Below are positions 45,661-56,690 of a stretch of 64,000 nt of DNA, piece after piece (within the stretch, counting starts at the first letter, position 1; the number at the start of each line of letters is the position of its first letter). Below the pieces are notes generated by a model, which ran no database searches, was not told where the DNA came from, and saw nothing but the letters and a program-made list of their open reading frames with translations. The position numbers and the translations under genes are program-made. The stretch spans positions 496,001 through 560,000 of the forward strand of contig CAWIRE010000003.1 of NCBI GenBank assembly GCA_963838385.1. Direction: 5' to 3'. Origin of the DNA: DAHUYF01 sp963838385. Its GTDB lineage: Bacteria > Pseudomonadota > Alphaproteobacteria > ATCC43930 > CGMCC-115725.

Positions 45661-46329
45661 ATGCCGATGATCGATTGCGATCCCTATCCTCTGGCCTTCG
45701 ACCGGGCGCGCGCAGCGCTGGTCATCATTGACATGCAGCGCGATTTCCTCGAGCCGGGCGGCTTCGGCGCGGCGCTGGGGAACGACGTGTCGCTGCTGCG
45801 CCGGGCGATCGAGCCGACGCGGCGGGTGCTGGCGGCGGCGCGCGCGGCCGAGATGCTGGTCATCCATACCCGCGAAGGCCATCGCCCGGATCTCACCGAT
45901 CTGCCGCCGGCCAAGAAGGCGCGCGGCCGGCTCAAGACCGGCATCGGCGATCGCGGACCGATGGGGCGCATCCTGGTCTGGGGCGAGCCGGGCCACGACA
46001 TCATCGCCGAGCTGGCGCCGGTCGCCGGCGAGCCGGTGATCGACAAGCCCGGCAAAGGCGCCTTCCACGCCACCGATCTCAACTCCATCCTGCGCAATCG
46101 CGGCATCGCCCAGCTCGTCGTCTGCGGCGTCACCACCGAGGTCTGCGTCCATACCACCGTGCGCGAAGCCAATGACCGGGGCTACGAGTGCCTCGTGCTG
46201 GAGGATTGCGTCGGTTCCTATTTCCCCGAATTCCACGAGATGGGCCTGCGCATGATCAAGGCGCAAGGCGGCATCTTCGGCTGGGTCGGGCGATCGGAGC
46301 CGCTGATCGCGGCGCTGGGCGAGGGGTAA
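45661..46329 (+). CDS. cysteine hydrolase (isochorismatase family; biuret/ureidoacrylate hydrolase-like)
   Basis: 222 residues with the Asp-Lys-Cys triad of amide hydrolases: Asp in LVIIDMQRDFLEPGG, Lys in VIDKPGKGAFHATDL and Cys in VVCGVTTEVCVHTTVREAND. The tail YFPEFHEMGLRMIKAQGGIF is shared with RutB/biuret hydrolase-type enzymes. Directly upstream (47 nt) of an NCS2-like permease and close to the purine genes, it probably hydrolyses a ureide or carbamoyl amide taken up by that permease. No clear ribosome-binding site precedes the ATG; the ATG at 45,667 is an alternative. Confidence 0.82.
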   Translation: MPMIDCDPYPLAFDRARAALVIIDMQRDFLEPGGFGAALGNDVSLLRRAIEPTRRVLAAARAAEMLVIHTREGHRPDLTDLPPAKKARGRLKTGIGDRGPMGRILVWGEPGHDIIAELAPVAGEPVIDKPGKGAFHATDLNSILRNRGIAQLVVCGVTTEVCVHTTVREANDRGYECLVLEDCVGSYFPEFHEMGLRMIKAQGGIFGWVGRSEPLIAALGEG

Positions 46330-46376
46330 CCGGCGCGCAAACAGAATCGAGATCGGGGTTTCGGAAGGAGGGGGCA

Positions 46377-47976
46377 ATGACCACAGGCGTCGTCACCATG
46401 ACAGCGAAACCGAAGATCTGGGTTCCCGGCGATTGGAACGCGTTTTTCGGCTTCGGCACCAATATCCTGGTCAATGTGCTGACCATCACCGGGCTGCTGC
46501 GCTACGTGCTGAAGATGCCGGACTCGCTGGTCTTCGGCCGCATCCTGCCGGCGGCTGGGCTGATGCTGTGCCTGAGCACCCTCTACTACGCCTGGCTCGC
46601 CTATCGCCTGGCGGTCAAGACCGGCCGCGACGATGTCACGGCGCTGCCCTCCGGCACCAGCGTGCCGCACATGTTCGTCGTCACCTTCGTCATCATGATG
46701 CCGGTCCTCGCCAAGACCCACGATCCGGTGCAGGCCTGGGAAGCGGGGCTGACCTGGGTCTTCGTGCAGAGCTTCGTGCTGATGGCGGGCGGCTTCCTCG
46801 CCCCCTGGATCCGTAAGATCACGCCGCGCGCCGCCCTGCTGGGCTCGCTCGCCGGCGTCTCCATCACCTTCATCTCGATGAGCCCGGCCTCGCAGATGAT
46901 GATGACGCCGGTGATCGGCTTCGTCTGCTTCGCGCTGATCCTGGCCAACTGGTTCGGCGGCGTGCGCTATTTCAAGGGCGTGCCCGGCGGCCTCATCGCC
47001 ATCGGCGTCGGCACGATCATCGCCTGGGGATCGAATGCGCTGGGGCTGGGCTATGGCGGCCTCACCGGCACCTCGCTGTGGAACTCGATGGCCGGCTTCG
47101 GCTTCGAGTATCCGCTTCCGGCCATCGGCTCGGTCTTCGCCGGCTTCAAATATCTCGGCGTCATCCTGGTGACCGCCATCCCCTTCGGCATCTATGATCT
47201 CGTCGAGGCGATGGACAATGTCGAAAGCGCCGCGGCCGCGGGCGAACTCCTTCCCGACCACGCGGGTGCTGACCGCCGACGGCGTGATCAGCCTGATCGG
47301 CTGCCTGATGGGCAATCCCTTCATCAATGCCGTCTATATCGGCCACCCCGGCTGGAAGGCGATGGGCGGCCGCATCGGCTATTCCGCCGCCACGGGCGTC
47401 ATGGTGATCCTGCTCTCCTGGTTCGGCATCGTGGCGGTGATGATGTCGCTGATCCCGGTGGTCGCGATCCTGCCGATCCTGCTCTATATCGGCATGCTGA
47501 TCGGCTCGCAGGCCTTCCAGGAGACGCCCAAATCGCATGCGCCGGCGATCGTGCTGGCGATGGTTCCGCAGATCGCCGCCTGGGGCAAGATCCAGATCGA
47601 CGGCGCGCTGGGCGCGGCGGGAACCAACGCCGCCGCGGTCGGCATGGCCAAGCTCGAAGGGGTTGGCGTGCTCTATCACGGGCTCGCGGTTCTGGGCGGT
47701 GGCGCCATTCTCGCCGGCGTGGTGATCGGCGCGATCACGGTCTTCATGATCGAACGCCAATTCGCCAAGGCCGCGGCTTTTGCCGCCGCCGGGGCGGTGC
47801 TGACCTTCTTCGGCTTCATCCATGGCGAGGCCATCGGCATCGGCCGCTCGCCGAGCGTGGCGGTGAGCTATCTCGCGGTCGCCGTCTTCCTCTATGGCTG
47901 TTCGCGCTTCGCCGTCACCGCGCCGCAGCCGGTCGAGCGCCATGCGCGCGCGATCAGCGCGACGCCGGCCGAATGA
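46377..47976 (+). pseudogene. NCS2-like nucleobase permease, one +1 frameshift
   Basis: Multi-span inner-membrane permease, likely for purines, pyrimidines or a related ring compound. MTTGVVTMTAKPKIWVPGDW starts at ATG 46,377 after GGAAGGAGGGGG. About seven segments up to FGIYDLVEAMDNVESAAAAG are in one frame; then one extra A near 47,245 shifts it, and the remainder (TTRVLTADGVISLIGCLMGN, NAVYIGHPGWKAMGGRIGYS, five more segments) is in the next frame. Removing the A gives GDSFPTTRVL, the expected continuation, and about 532 residues. The motif NPFINAVYIGHPGWKAMGGR is typical of this subgroup of xanthine/uracil permeases. Confidence 0.82.
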
Positions 47977-48024
47977 CGGAGCGCCGGCCGCCTCCTCCGG
48001 CAATGCGGGGAGGCGGCCGGCGCG

Positions 48025-48621
48025 CTAAGCCGATCGTTGCAGGAAGCGGGAAAGCAGCCCCGACCAGCGCTCATAGGCGAAGCCCGCTGAAGGATGGCGG
48101 ATGCGGGTGAAGTAGCTGCGGCTCCCGTCGAGCGTGACGCCGCGGCAGGGTTCGTCGACATCGCCGAAGCGGATCAACTCGCTCTCCTCCCAGGTGGCAT
48201 CGGCCACGGTCATCGCGTCCCAATTCGCCTCGCCCCAGACGATGACATGGCTCGGCTTGTAGCGGCCCAGCATGTCGCGCAGCAGCCGGGCATGCAGCGG
48301 ATCCGACCGCGTCCTGGCGGTGAGCGGCGCGCCGGCCTGGCTGCCGAGATGGGCGACGTTGTAGTTGTAGAATAGGGTGCGCTCCCAGAACGCCCGCACC
48401 GCGGCGCGGAAGCCCTCTTCCCAATGGCGCCGGCCGAGCACCGCCTGCTCGAAATTGGTGAAGATGAGGTCGGGCGCGCCGTTGATCTTGCGCAGGATGC
48501 ATTCGCGATCGGTAAGCGGTGCATCGAGACGGGTATCGCCGACGACCATGAGTTGCGGATGGCTGGCTTCGTATTTGCCGTCGAGGCCCGTCCAGGGCTC
48601 GAAGCCGTCGATGCCGAACAT
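48025..48621 (-). CDS. hypothetical protein, possibly uracil-DNA-glycosylase-fold
   Basis: 198 residues from ATG 48,621 (AGAGGGGGCGCC before). The pattern KYEASHPQLMVVGDTRLDAP, FTNFEQAVLGRRHWEEGFRA, FWERTLFYNYN and HVIVWGEANWDAM resembles uncharacterised proteins with the uracil-DNA-glycosylase fold (nucleotide-pocket start, FYNYN strand, IVWG strand). The catalytic motifs of true UDGs are not evident. It lies antisense between the permease and the purine operon. Confidence 0.55.
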   Translation of the reverse strand: MFGIDGFEPWTGLDGKYEASHPQLMVVGDTRLDAPLTDRECILRKINGAPDLIFTNFEQAVLGRRHWEEGFRAAVRAFWERTLFYNYNVAHLGSQAGAPLTARTRSDPLHARLLRDMLGRYKPSHVIVWGEANWDAMTVADATWEESELIRFGDVDEPCRGVTLDGSRSYFTRIRHPSAGFAYERWSGLLSRFLQRSA

Positions 48622-48761
48622 GGCGCCCCCTCTTGCCGCACTCCCGTTGCGCCGAATGATACCGGCATCTGCCGCCGCGAGCGAGCGCGCTGGCATGCTG
48701 CTTGCGTCGATCGGCGCGGCCGCATGCCCGGCCCGACCGGCCGCCGGGAAGCCGATTTTCG

Positions 48762-48790
48762 CCTGGTCAGATCGTATGCAATCCTGGTCA
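48762..48790 (+). promoter_or_regulatory. CCTGGTCA direct repeat upstream of the purine operon
   Basis: CCTGGTCA occurs at 48,762-48,769 and 48,783-48,790, exactly 21 nt (two helical turns) apart, 110-138 nt before hiuH. Equal-face spacing suggests a dimeric activator or repressor of the hiuH-xdh operon. The rest of the 278-nt gap shows nothing else. Confidence 0.45.
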
Positions 48791-48899
48791 AAATCCGGTA
48801 CGACTTGCCCCCGGGCGCGCTTTCCCGGCAGTATTGACGCGCGGGCCGAAGAAGCCCCGTTCTATCGGCGATGGCGCGGCGCGCGGAGGGACGTATCCG

Positions 48900-49250
48900 G
48901 TGGCAAGGCTGACCACGCATGTGCTCGACACGGCCCAGGGACGGCCCGCCGCGGGCATGAAGGTCGAGCTTTATGCCGCTGCCGGCGAGCGCCGGCTGCT
49001 CTCGGCGAGCGTGACGAACGATGATGGGCGCTGCGACGCGCCGCTCGGCGACAGCGGCGCGGTGCCGCCGGGCGTCTACGAGCTGGTGTTCCATGCCGGC
49101 GACTATTTTCGCGCGCTCGGCATGCGCCTGCCCGATCCGCCGTTCCTCGACCAGGTGCTGCTGCGCTTCGGCGTCGCCGAGGCGGAGGGGCGCTATCACG
49201 TGCCGCTGCTGGTCTCGCCCTGGTCCTACTCCACCTATCGCGGCTCCTAG
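48900..49250 (+). CDS. hiuH: 5-hydroxyisourate hydrolase (transthyretin-like)
   Basis: Converts 5-hydroxyisourate to OHCU after urate oxidation. The GTG at 48,900, after GGAGGGA, gives VARLTTHVLDTAQGRPAAGM with the active-site LTTHVLD His; Arg and His positions follow, and the protein ends SPWSYSTYRGS, the invariant YRGS tetrapeptide. 116 residues, the usual size. First gene of an operon with xdhA 9 nt downstream. Confidence 0.96.
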   Translation: MARLTTHVLDTAQGRPAAGMKVELYAAAGERRLLSASVTNDDGRCDAPLGDSGAVPPGVYELVFHAGDYFRALGMRLPDPPFLDQVLLRFGVAEAEGRYHVPLLVSPWSYSTYRGS

Positions 49251-49259
49251 GGGCGGGCG

Positions 49260-50720
49260 ATGACCGATTGCGTCCGCTTCGTGCTCGACGGCCGGATCCG
49301 GGAGCTCCGCTCCGTCGATCCCACGCTCACCGTGCTGAATTACCTCCGCACGGTCGAGCGGCGCTGCGGCACCAAGGAAGGCTGCGCCGAGGGTGATTGC
49401 GGCGCCTGCACTGTGGTGCTGAGTGAGCTTGCGGAAGGCGGCTTGCGCCATCGCGCGGTCAATGCCTGCATCCTGTTCGTGCCGGCGCTCGACGGCAAGG
49501 CGCTGACCAGTGTGGAGAGCCTCGGCGCGGGCGGCCGGCTGCATCCGGTGCAGCGCGCCATGGTCGATTGCCACGCCTCGCAATGCGGCTTCTGCACGCC
49601 GGGCTTCGTCATGTCGCTGTTCGCCCTCTATGAGAGCGAGACGACGCCGCCCGCGCGGGCACGCATCGACGATGTGCTCGCCGGCAATCTCTGCCGCTGC
49701 ACCGGCTACCGTCCGATCGTGGCGGCGGCCGAGCGCGCCTATGCCTATGGCGAAAGCCGCGATGGCGCCGCCGCGGCGTCGATCGCGGCGCTGCTGCGCT
49801 CGATCGCGCGGCGGGACACGCTGGCGCTGGAGCATGACGGGCGCCGCTTCTTCGCGCCGCGGACGGTGGATGCGCTGGCCGAGCTGGTCGAGCGCCATCC
49901 CGAGGCGCATCTGCTCGCCGGCGGCACCGATCTCGGGCTTTGGGTCACCAAGCAGCACCGCCGGCTCGACACCCTGATCCATCTCGGCGGCGTCGAGGGT
50001 CTCGACGCGATCGCGGTCACCGACACGCATCTCGAGATCGGCGCCGCGGTCACTTATGCCGATGCCGAGGCGGCGCTGACGACGCGCTATGCCGATTTCG
50101 CCGAGCTGCTGCGGCGCCTCGGCTCGGTGCAGGTGCGCAATCTCGGCACCATCGGCGGCAACATCGCCAACGCGTCGCCGATCGGCGACACGCCGCCGGC
50201 GCTGATGGCGCTCGGCGCCAGCCTGGTGCTGCGGCAGGGCGCCGCGCGGCGCGAGCTGCCGCTCGACGACTTCTTCCTCGACTATCGCAAGACGGCGCTG
50301 CGTCGCGGCGAGTTCATCGAGCGGGTGCGCGTGCCGCTCCCCGACGCCCGGCGCCGGTTCCGCGTCTACAAGGTCGCCAAGCGCTTCGATCAGGACATCT
50401 CCGCCGTCTGCGGCGCCTTCTCGCTGGTGCTGGAGCGCGGCCGGGTGGCCGATATCCGCCTCTGCTATGGCGGCATGGCGGCGGTGCCGAAACGGGCGGC
50501 GGCGTGCGAGCAGGCGCTGATCGGGCGCAGCTGGACCGAGGCGACGGTGGCAGCGGCGCTGCCGGTGCTCGACGATTGCTTCGCGCCGATCTCCGACATG
50601 CGGGCGAGCGGCACCTATCGCCGGCTGGTGGCGCGCAACCTGCTGCGCAAGTTCCAGCTCGAGACCGCGGGCCGGCCGGGCGCGACCCGGCTGCGGGCGG
50701 CGGAAAGCGTCCCGGCATGA
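49260..50720 (+). CDS. xdhA: xanthine dehydrogenase small subunit (2Fe-2S/FAD)
   Basis: Electron-transfer half of xanthine dehydrogenase. The first 2Fe-2S ligands lie in GTKEGCAEGDCGACTVVL and the second in CGFCTPGFVMSLFALYES with NLCRCTGYRPIVAAAE; the FAD domain begins PRTVDALAELVERHPEAHLL with AGGTDLGLWVTK and NLGTIGGNIANASPIGDTPP. 486 residues, normal for the bacterial two-subunit form. The stop overlaps the xdhB ATG (ATGA). Confidence 0.97.
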   Translation: MTDCVRFVLDGRIRELRSVDPTLTVLNYLRTVERRCGTKEGCAEGDCGACTVVLSELAEGGLRHRAVNACILFVPALDGKALTSVESLGAGGRLHPVQRAMVDCHASQCGFCTPGFVMSLFALYESETTPPARARIDDVLAGNLCRCTGYRPIVAAAERAYAYGESRDGAAAASIAALLRSIARRDTLALEHDGRRFFAPRTVDALAELVERHPEAHLLAGGTDLGLWVTKQHRRLDTLIHLGGVEGLDAIAVTDTHLEIGAAVTYADAEAALTTRYADFAELLRRLGSVQVRNLGTIGGNIANASPIGDTPPALMALGASLVLRQGAARRELPLDDFFLDYRKTALRRGEFIERVRVPLPDARRRFRVYKVAKRFDQDISAVCGAFSLVLERGRVADIRLCYGGMAAVPKRAAACEQALIGRSWTEATVAAALPVLDDCFAPISDMRASGTYRRLVARNLLRKFQLETAGRPGATRLRAAESVPA

Positions 50721-53056
50721 CGCGGCGGCAACACCGCCCGGCGGTCGCGGCGCCGCTGCCGCACGACAGCGCCGTGCACCACGTCGCGGGCACGGCGCTC
50801 TATGTCGACGACGTGCCGGAGCCGCGCGATTTGCTGCACGCTTATATCCGCTTGAGCGAGCGGGCGCATGCGCGCATCACCCGCCTCGACCTCGCCGCCG
50901 CGGCCGCTGCGCCCGGCGTCGCCGCGGTGATGACGGCGCGCGACCTGCCGGCGGCCAACGACATCGGCCCGGTGCTGCCGGGCGATCTCGTCTTCGCCGA
51001 GGACGTCGTCGAGTATTGCGGCCAGTCGCTGTTCGCGGTCGCGGCCGACAGCATCGAGCTCGCCCGCGCCGCCGCGTTCCAGGCGGTGGTCGAATACGAG
51101 GATCTGCCGGCGACCCCTGACATCGAGACGGCGCTGGCGCGGCAATCCTTCGTCCTGCCGACGCAGGTGATGCGGCGCGGCGATGCCGCGGCGGCGCTGG
51201 CGCGGGCGCCTCATCGCCTCAAGGGACGGCTCGCCATCGGCGGCCAGGAGCATTTCTATCTCGAGGGCCAGGTGGCGATGGCGCTGCCGCGCGAAGGCGG
51301 CGACATGCTGGTGCTGAGCTCGACGCAGCATCCGACCGAGGTGCAGCATCTCGTCGCGAAGGTGCTGGGCCTGCCCGACAGCGCCGTGGTGACGCAGGTG
51401 CGGCGCATGGGCGGCGGCTTCGGCGGCAAGGAGACGCAGGCGGCGCCGATCGCCTGCGTCGCGGCGCTGCTGGCGCAGCGCACCGGCCGGCCGGTCAAGC
51501 TGCGCCTCGACCGCGACGACGACATGGTCTTCACCGGCAAGCGCCACGATTTCATCGCCGACTACGATGTCGGCTTCGATGCCGAAGGCCGCATCCTCGG
51601 CGTCGAGTTCACGCTCGCCTCGCGCTGCGGTATGTCGGCGGACCTGTCGGCGGCGGTCAACGACCGCGCCATGATGCATGCCGACAATTGCTATTACCTC
51701 GACAACGTCACCATCACCTCGCATCGCTACAAGACGAACACCGTCTCCAACACCGCCTTCCGCGGCTTCGGCGGGCCGCAAGGGATGATGGCGATCGAGC
51801 AGGTCGTCGACGAGATCGCGCGCTATCTGGGCCAGGATCCGCTGGCGGTGCGCAAGCGCAACTTCTACGGCCGCCGGCGGCGCAACGTCACCCCCTACCA
51901 CATGAAGGTCGAGGACAACGTCATCCACGACATCGTCGCCGAATTGGAGGAGAGCGCCGGCTACGCGGCGCGGCGCGCGGCGATCCAGCGCTTCAACGCC
52001 GCCAGCCCGTGGCTCAAGCGCGGCCTGGCGCTGACGCCGGTGAAGTTCGGCATCTCCTTCACCGCCACCTCGATGAACCAGGCGGGCGCGCTGGTGCACG
52101 TCTATACCGATGGCAGCGTCCAGCTCAATCACGGCGGCACCGAGATGGGGCAGGGGCTTTTCATCAAGGTGGCGCAGGTGGTCGCCGACGAGTTCGGCCT
52201 CCCGCTCGACCGCGTCAGGATCACGGCGACCACCACCGAGAAGGTGCCGAATACCTCGCCTACCGCCGCTTCGGCGGGCAGCGACCTCAACGGCAAGGCG
52301 GCGCAGGCGGCGGCGCGCGCGATCAAGGCGCGGCTGGCGCGCTGCGCCGCGTCGCTGCTGGGGGGCAAGCCGCAGGCGGTGGTCTTCGCCGGCGGCCGGG
52401 TGCGGCTCGGCCGGCGATCGCTCGGCTTCGCCGAGCTGGCGCGCCATGCCCACCGCGGCCGCGTCTCGCTCTCCGCCACCGGCTTCTACCGCACGCCCAA
52501 GCTGCGCTATGACACGCGGACGCATCGCGGCCGGCCGTTCTACTATTTCGCCTATGGCGCGGCGGTGAGCGAGGTGGAGATCGACACGCTGACCGGCGAG
52601 TACCGGCTGCGGCGCGTCGACATCCTGCATGATTGCGGCAACTCGCTCAACCCGGCGATCGATCTCGGCCAGGTCGAGGGCGGCTTCGTGCAGGGCATGG
52701 GCTGGCTGACCAGCGAAGAGCTGTGCTGGGACGCGGCCGGGCGGCTCACCACCCATGCGCCCTCCACCTACAAGATCCCGACCTGCAGCGACGTGCCGGC
52801 CGAGTTCCGCGTCGCGCTGCTGCGCGGCGGGCGCAACCGCGAGCCGACGATCTACCGCTCCAAGGCGGTGGGCGAGCCGCCGCTGATGCTGGGCATCTCG
52901 GTCTTCCACGCGCTGAAGGATGCCATCGCCGCGGTGGGCGAGCACCAGCTGAGCCCGCTGCTCGATGCGCCGGCGACGCCGGAGCGCGTGCTGCTGGCGA
53001 TCGAGGAGCTGCGCTCGCGGCTCGGCCGCCTGCCGCTGAAGGCGGCGGCGGAATGA
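50717..53056 (+). CDS. xdhB: xanthine dehydrogenase molybdenum-binding subunit
   Basis: Oxidises hypoxanthine and xanthine to urate at a molybdopterin site. The 779 residues include GQEHFYLEGQVAMALPREGG, MGGGFGGKETQAAPIACVAA, NTAFRGFGGPQGMMAIEQVV with a substrate Arg, GGTEMGQGLFIKVAQ and the catalytic Glu in SKAVGEPPLMLGISVF. The substrate Glu also appears conserved. Reading frame is clean over 2.3 kb. Overlaps xdhA and xdhC by ATGA junctions, so the three subunit/chaperone genes are coupled. Confidence 0.97.
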   Translation: MTRRQHRPAVAAPLPHDSAVHHVAGTALYVDDVPEPRDLLHAYIRLSERAHARITRLDLAAAAAAPGVAAVMTARDLPAANDIGPVLPGDLVFAEDVVEYCGQSLFAVAADSIELARAAAFQAVVEYEDLPATPDIETALARQSFVLPTQVMRRGDAAAALARAPHRLKGRLAIGGQEHFYLEGQVAMALPREGGDMLVLSSTQHPTEVQHLVAKVLGLPDSAVVTQVRRMGGGFGGKETQAAPIACVAALLAQRTGRPVKLRLDRDDDMVFTGKRHDFIADYDVGFDAEGRILGVEFTLASRCGMSADLSAAVNDRAMMHADNCYYLDNVTITSHRYKTNTVSNTAFRGFGGPQGMMAIEQVVDEIARYLGQDPLAVRKRNFYGRRRRNVTPYHMKVEDNVIHDIVAELEESAGYAARRAAIQRFNAASPWLKRGLALTPVKFGISFTATSMNQAGALVHVYTDGSVQLNHGGTEMGQGLFIKVAQVVADEFGLPLDRVRITATTTEKVPNTSPTAASAGSDLNGKAAQAAARAIKARLARCAASLLGGKPQAVVFAGGRVRLGRRSLGFAELARHAHRGRVSLSATGFYRTPKLRYDTRTHRGRPFYYFAYGAAVSEVEIDTLTGEYRLRRVDILHDCGNSLNPAIDLGQVEGGFVQGMGWLTSEELCWDAAGRLTTHAPSTYKIPTCSDVPAEFRVALLRGGRNREPTIYRSKAVGEPPLMLGISVFHALKDAIAAVGEHQLSPLLDAPATPERVLLAIEELRSRLGRLPLKAAAE

Positions 53057-54061
53057 CGGCCGCGGCGCGGCAGGGCGAGGCCGGCGCGATGCGGCTGTGG
53101 AGCCGGATCGCCGATCTGCTCGAGGGCGAGGAGCGGCTGGCGCTGGTGACGATCGTCGAGACACGGGGATCGACGCCGCGCGAGGCGGGGGCGCGGATGA
53201 TCGTGCTGCCCTCGGGCGCCTTCTCCGGCACCATCGGCGGCGGCGCGCTCGAATGGCAGGCGCTGGGCGCGGCGCAGGCGGCGCTCGCCCGCGGCACCCT
53301 CCGCCTCAGCCTGCGCGACATCGTCCTCGGCCCGGAGCTCGGCCAATGCTGCGGCGGCCGGGTCAAGCTCGCGATCGAGACCATCGACACGAGCGAGCTC
53401 GATGTCGCCCGCGCGCTGGCCGAGCGCGAGGCGGAGGGGCCGGTGGTCACCATCTCCGACGGGACGGGACGGCGGGTTGCCGATGCGGCGGAGATCGCGG
53501 CGCTGGGGTCCGCTGCGGCACGGCTGACCGCCGGCGGCGCGCTGCTGCAGCGTTTCGAGGATGCGCGCACCTCGCTCCATCTCTTCGGCGCCGGCCATGT
53601 CGGCCGCGCGCTGGTGCTGGCGCTGGCGCCGCTGCCGTTCCGGATCACCTGGATCGATCCGCGGCCGGGGGCCTTTCCCGAGCGTCTGGCGGGCGCGGTC
53701 TCGCTGCTGGCGCCCGCCGAGCCCGCCGCGGCGTTGGCGACGGCGCCCGACGGCGCCTTCGTCCTGGTGATGACGCACAGCCACGCGCTCGACCTCGACA
53801 TCGTCGCCGCCGCGCTTGCCGCGGACCGTTTTGCCTATGTCGGCCTGATCGGCAGCGCCACCAAGCGCGGGCGGTTCCTCTTCCGGCTGCGCGAGATGGG
53901 GCTGGGCGGAGCCGCGGAGAAGCACCTCGTCTGTCCCGTGGGCGTGCCGGTGCTGCGCGCCAAGCTCCCTGCCGCGATCGCCGCCGGCATCGTCGTCGAG
54001 CTGCTGCTGCGCCGCGAGCGGCGCACGCTGACGTTCACCGAGCCCCTGGGCGTGAGCGCTC

Positions 54062-54069
<8 letters not shown>
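53053..54069 (+). CDS. xdhC: xanthine dehydrogenase accessory protein XdhC
   Basis: Binds molybdenum cofactor and promotes its sulfuration and insertion into XdhB. The 338 residues start MTAAARQGEAGAMRLWSRIA; the XdhC N-terminal domain has ETRGSTPREAGARMIVLPSG, TIGGGALEWQAL and LGQCCGGRVKLAIE, and the C-terminal Rossmann-type domain has LHLFGAGHVGRALVLALAPL and YVGLIGSATKRGRFLFRLRE. It overlaps xdhB by 4 nt and the next ABC ATPase gene by 8 nt, tying enzyme and transporter into one transcript. Confidence 0.95.
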
Positions 54070-55601
<1,532 letters not shown>

Positions 55602-55612
<11 letters not shown>

Positions 55613-56690
55613 GCTGGAGCGCCGCGCCCTGCCCTCCCGCGCCATGATGCTGGCCTCGCCGGCGATCGCGGTCGCGCTCACCATCGCCACCGCCGCGCTG
55701 CTGCTCGCGGCGGTGGGGGTCGATCCCTGGCGCGGCCTCGCCGTCTATTTCCTGTCGCCGCTGGGCTCCGGCTGGAGCCTGCAGGAGCTGGCGGTGAAGG
55801 CCTCGCCGCTGGTGCTGATCGCCATCGGCCTCGCCGTCTGCTTCCGCGCCAACACCTGGAACATCGGCGCCGAAGGCCAGTACATCGCCGGCGCCATGCT
55901 CGGCGGCTGGTTCGCGCTCAGTTATCACACCACCGGCGCCTGGTGGGTGCTGCCGGGCATGCTGCTGCTGGGCGCGCTGGGCGGCATGCTCTACGGCCTC
56001 ATCCCCGCGGCGCTGCGCGTCTTCTTCGGCGCCAACGAGATCCTCACCAGCCTGATGCTGGTCTATGTCGCCCAGCTCGGGCTCGACTACCTCGTGCGCG
56101 GGCCCTGGCGCGATCCGCATGGCTACAATTTCCCCCAGAGCGTGACCTTCGAGCCCGCGGCGACGATGCCGCTGCTGGTCGCCGGCGGCCGGCTGCATTG
56201 GGGAGTGCTGCTGGCGCCGCTGGTGGTGGCGGTGGCTCTCGTCTTCCTCGGCACCACCTTGCGCGGCTTCGAGCTGCGCGTCGTCGGCATGGCGCCGCGC
56301 GCCGGGCGGTTTGCCGGCTTCGACGATCGCCGCGACATCCTGCTGGCCTTCGCCATCTCGGGCGCGCTCGCCGGGCTCGCCGGGATCATCGAGGTGGCGG
56401 GGCCGATCGGCCAGCTGCTGCCCACCCTGTCGCCGGGCTATGGCTTCGCCGCGATCATCGTGGCCTTCCTCGGCAGGCTCAACCCGATCGGGATCCTGCT
56501 GGCGGGGCTGGTGCTGGCCCTCTCCTATCTCGGCGGCGAGCAGGCCCAGATCGCGTTGCGCGTGCCGCTCGATCTCACCGTCGTGCTGCAGGGCGTGCTG
56601 CTGTTCTACGTGCTCGCCTGCGACACCCTCATCCTCTATCGGCTGCATCTCTTCCGCATGCGGCACAAGGCGGTGCGCCGTGCTGCTTGA
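55602..56690 (+). CDS. BMP-family ABC importer permease 1
   Basis: Inner-membrane permease (YufP class), 362 residues with eight to ten segments. The conserved block FRANTWNIGAEGQYIAGAML is diagnostic, and the C-terminal part has AGLAGIIEVAGPIGQLLPTL and GYGFAAIIVAFLGRLNPIGI. The ATG lies 11 nt inside the ATPase gene and the stop overlaps the second permease by 11 nt. Confidence 0.93.
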
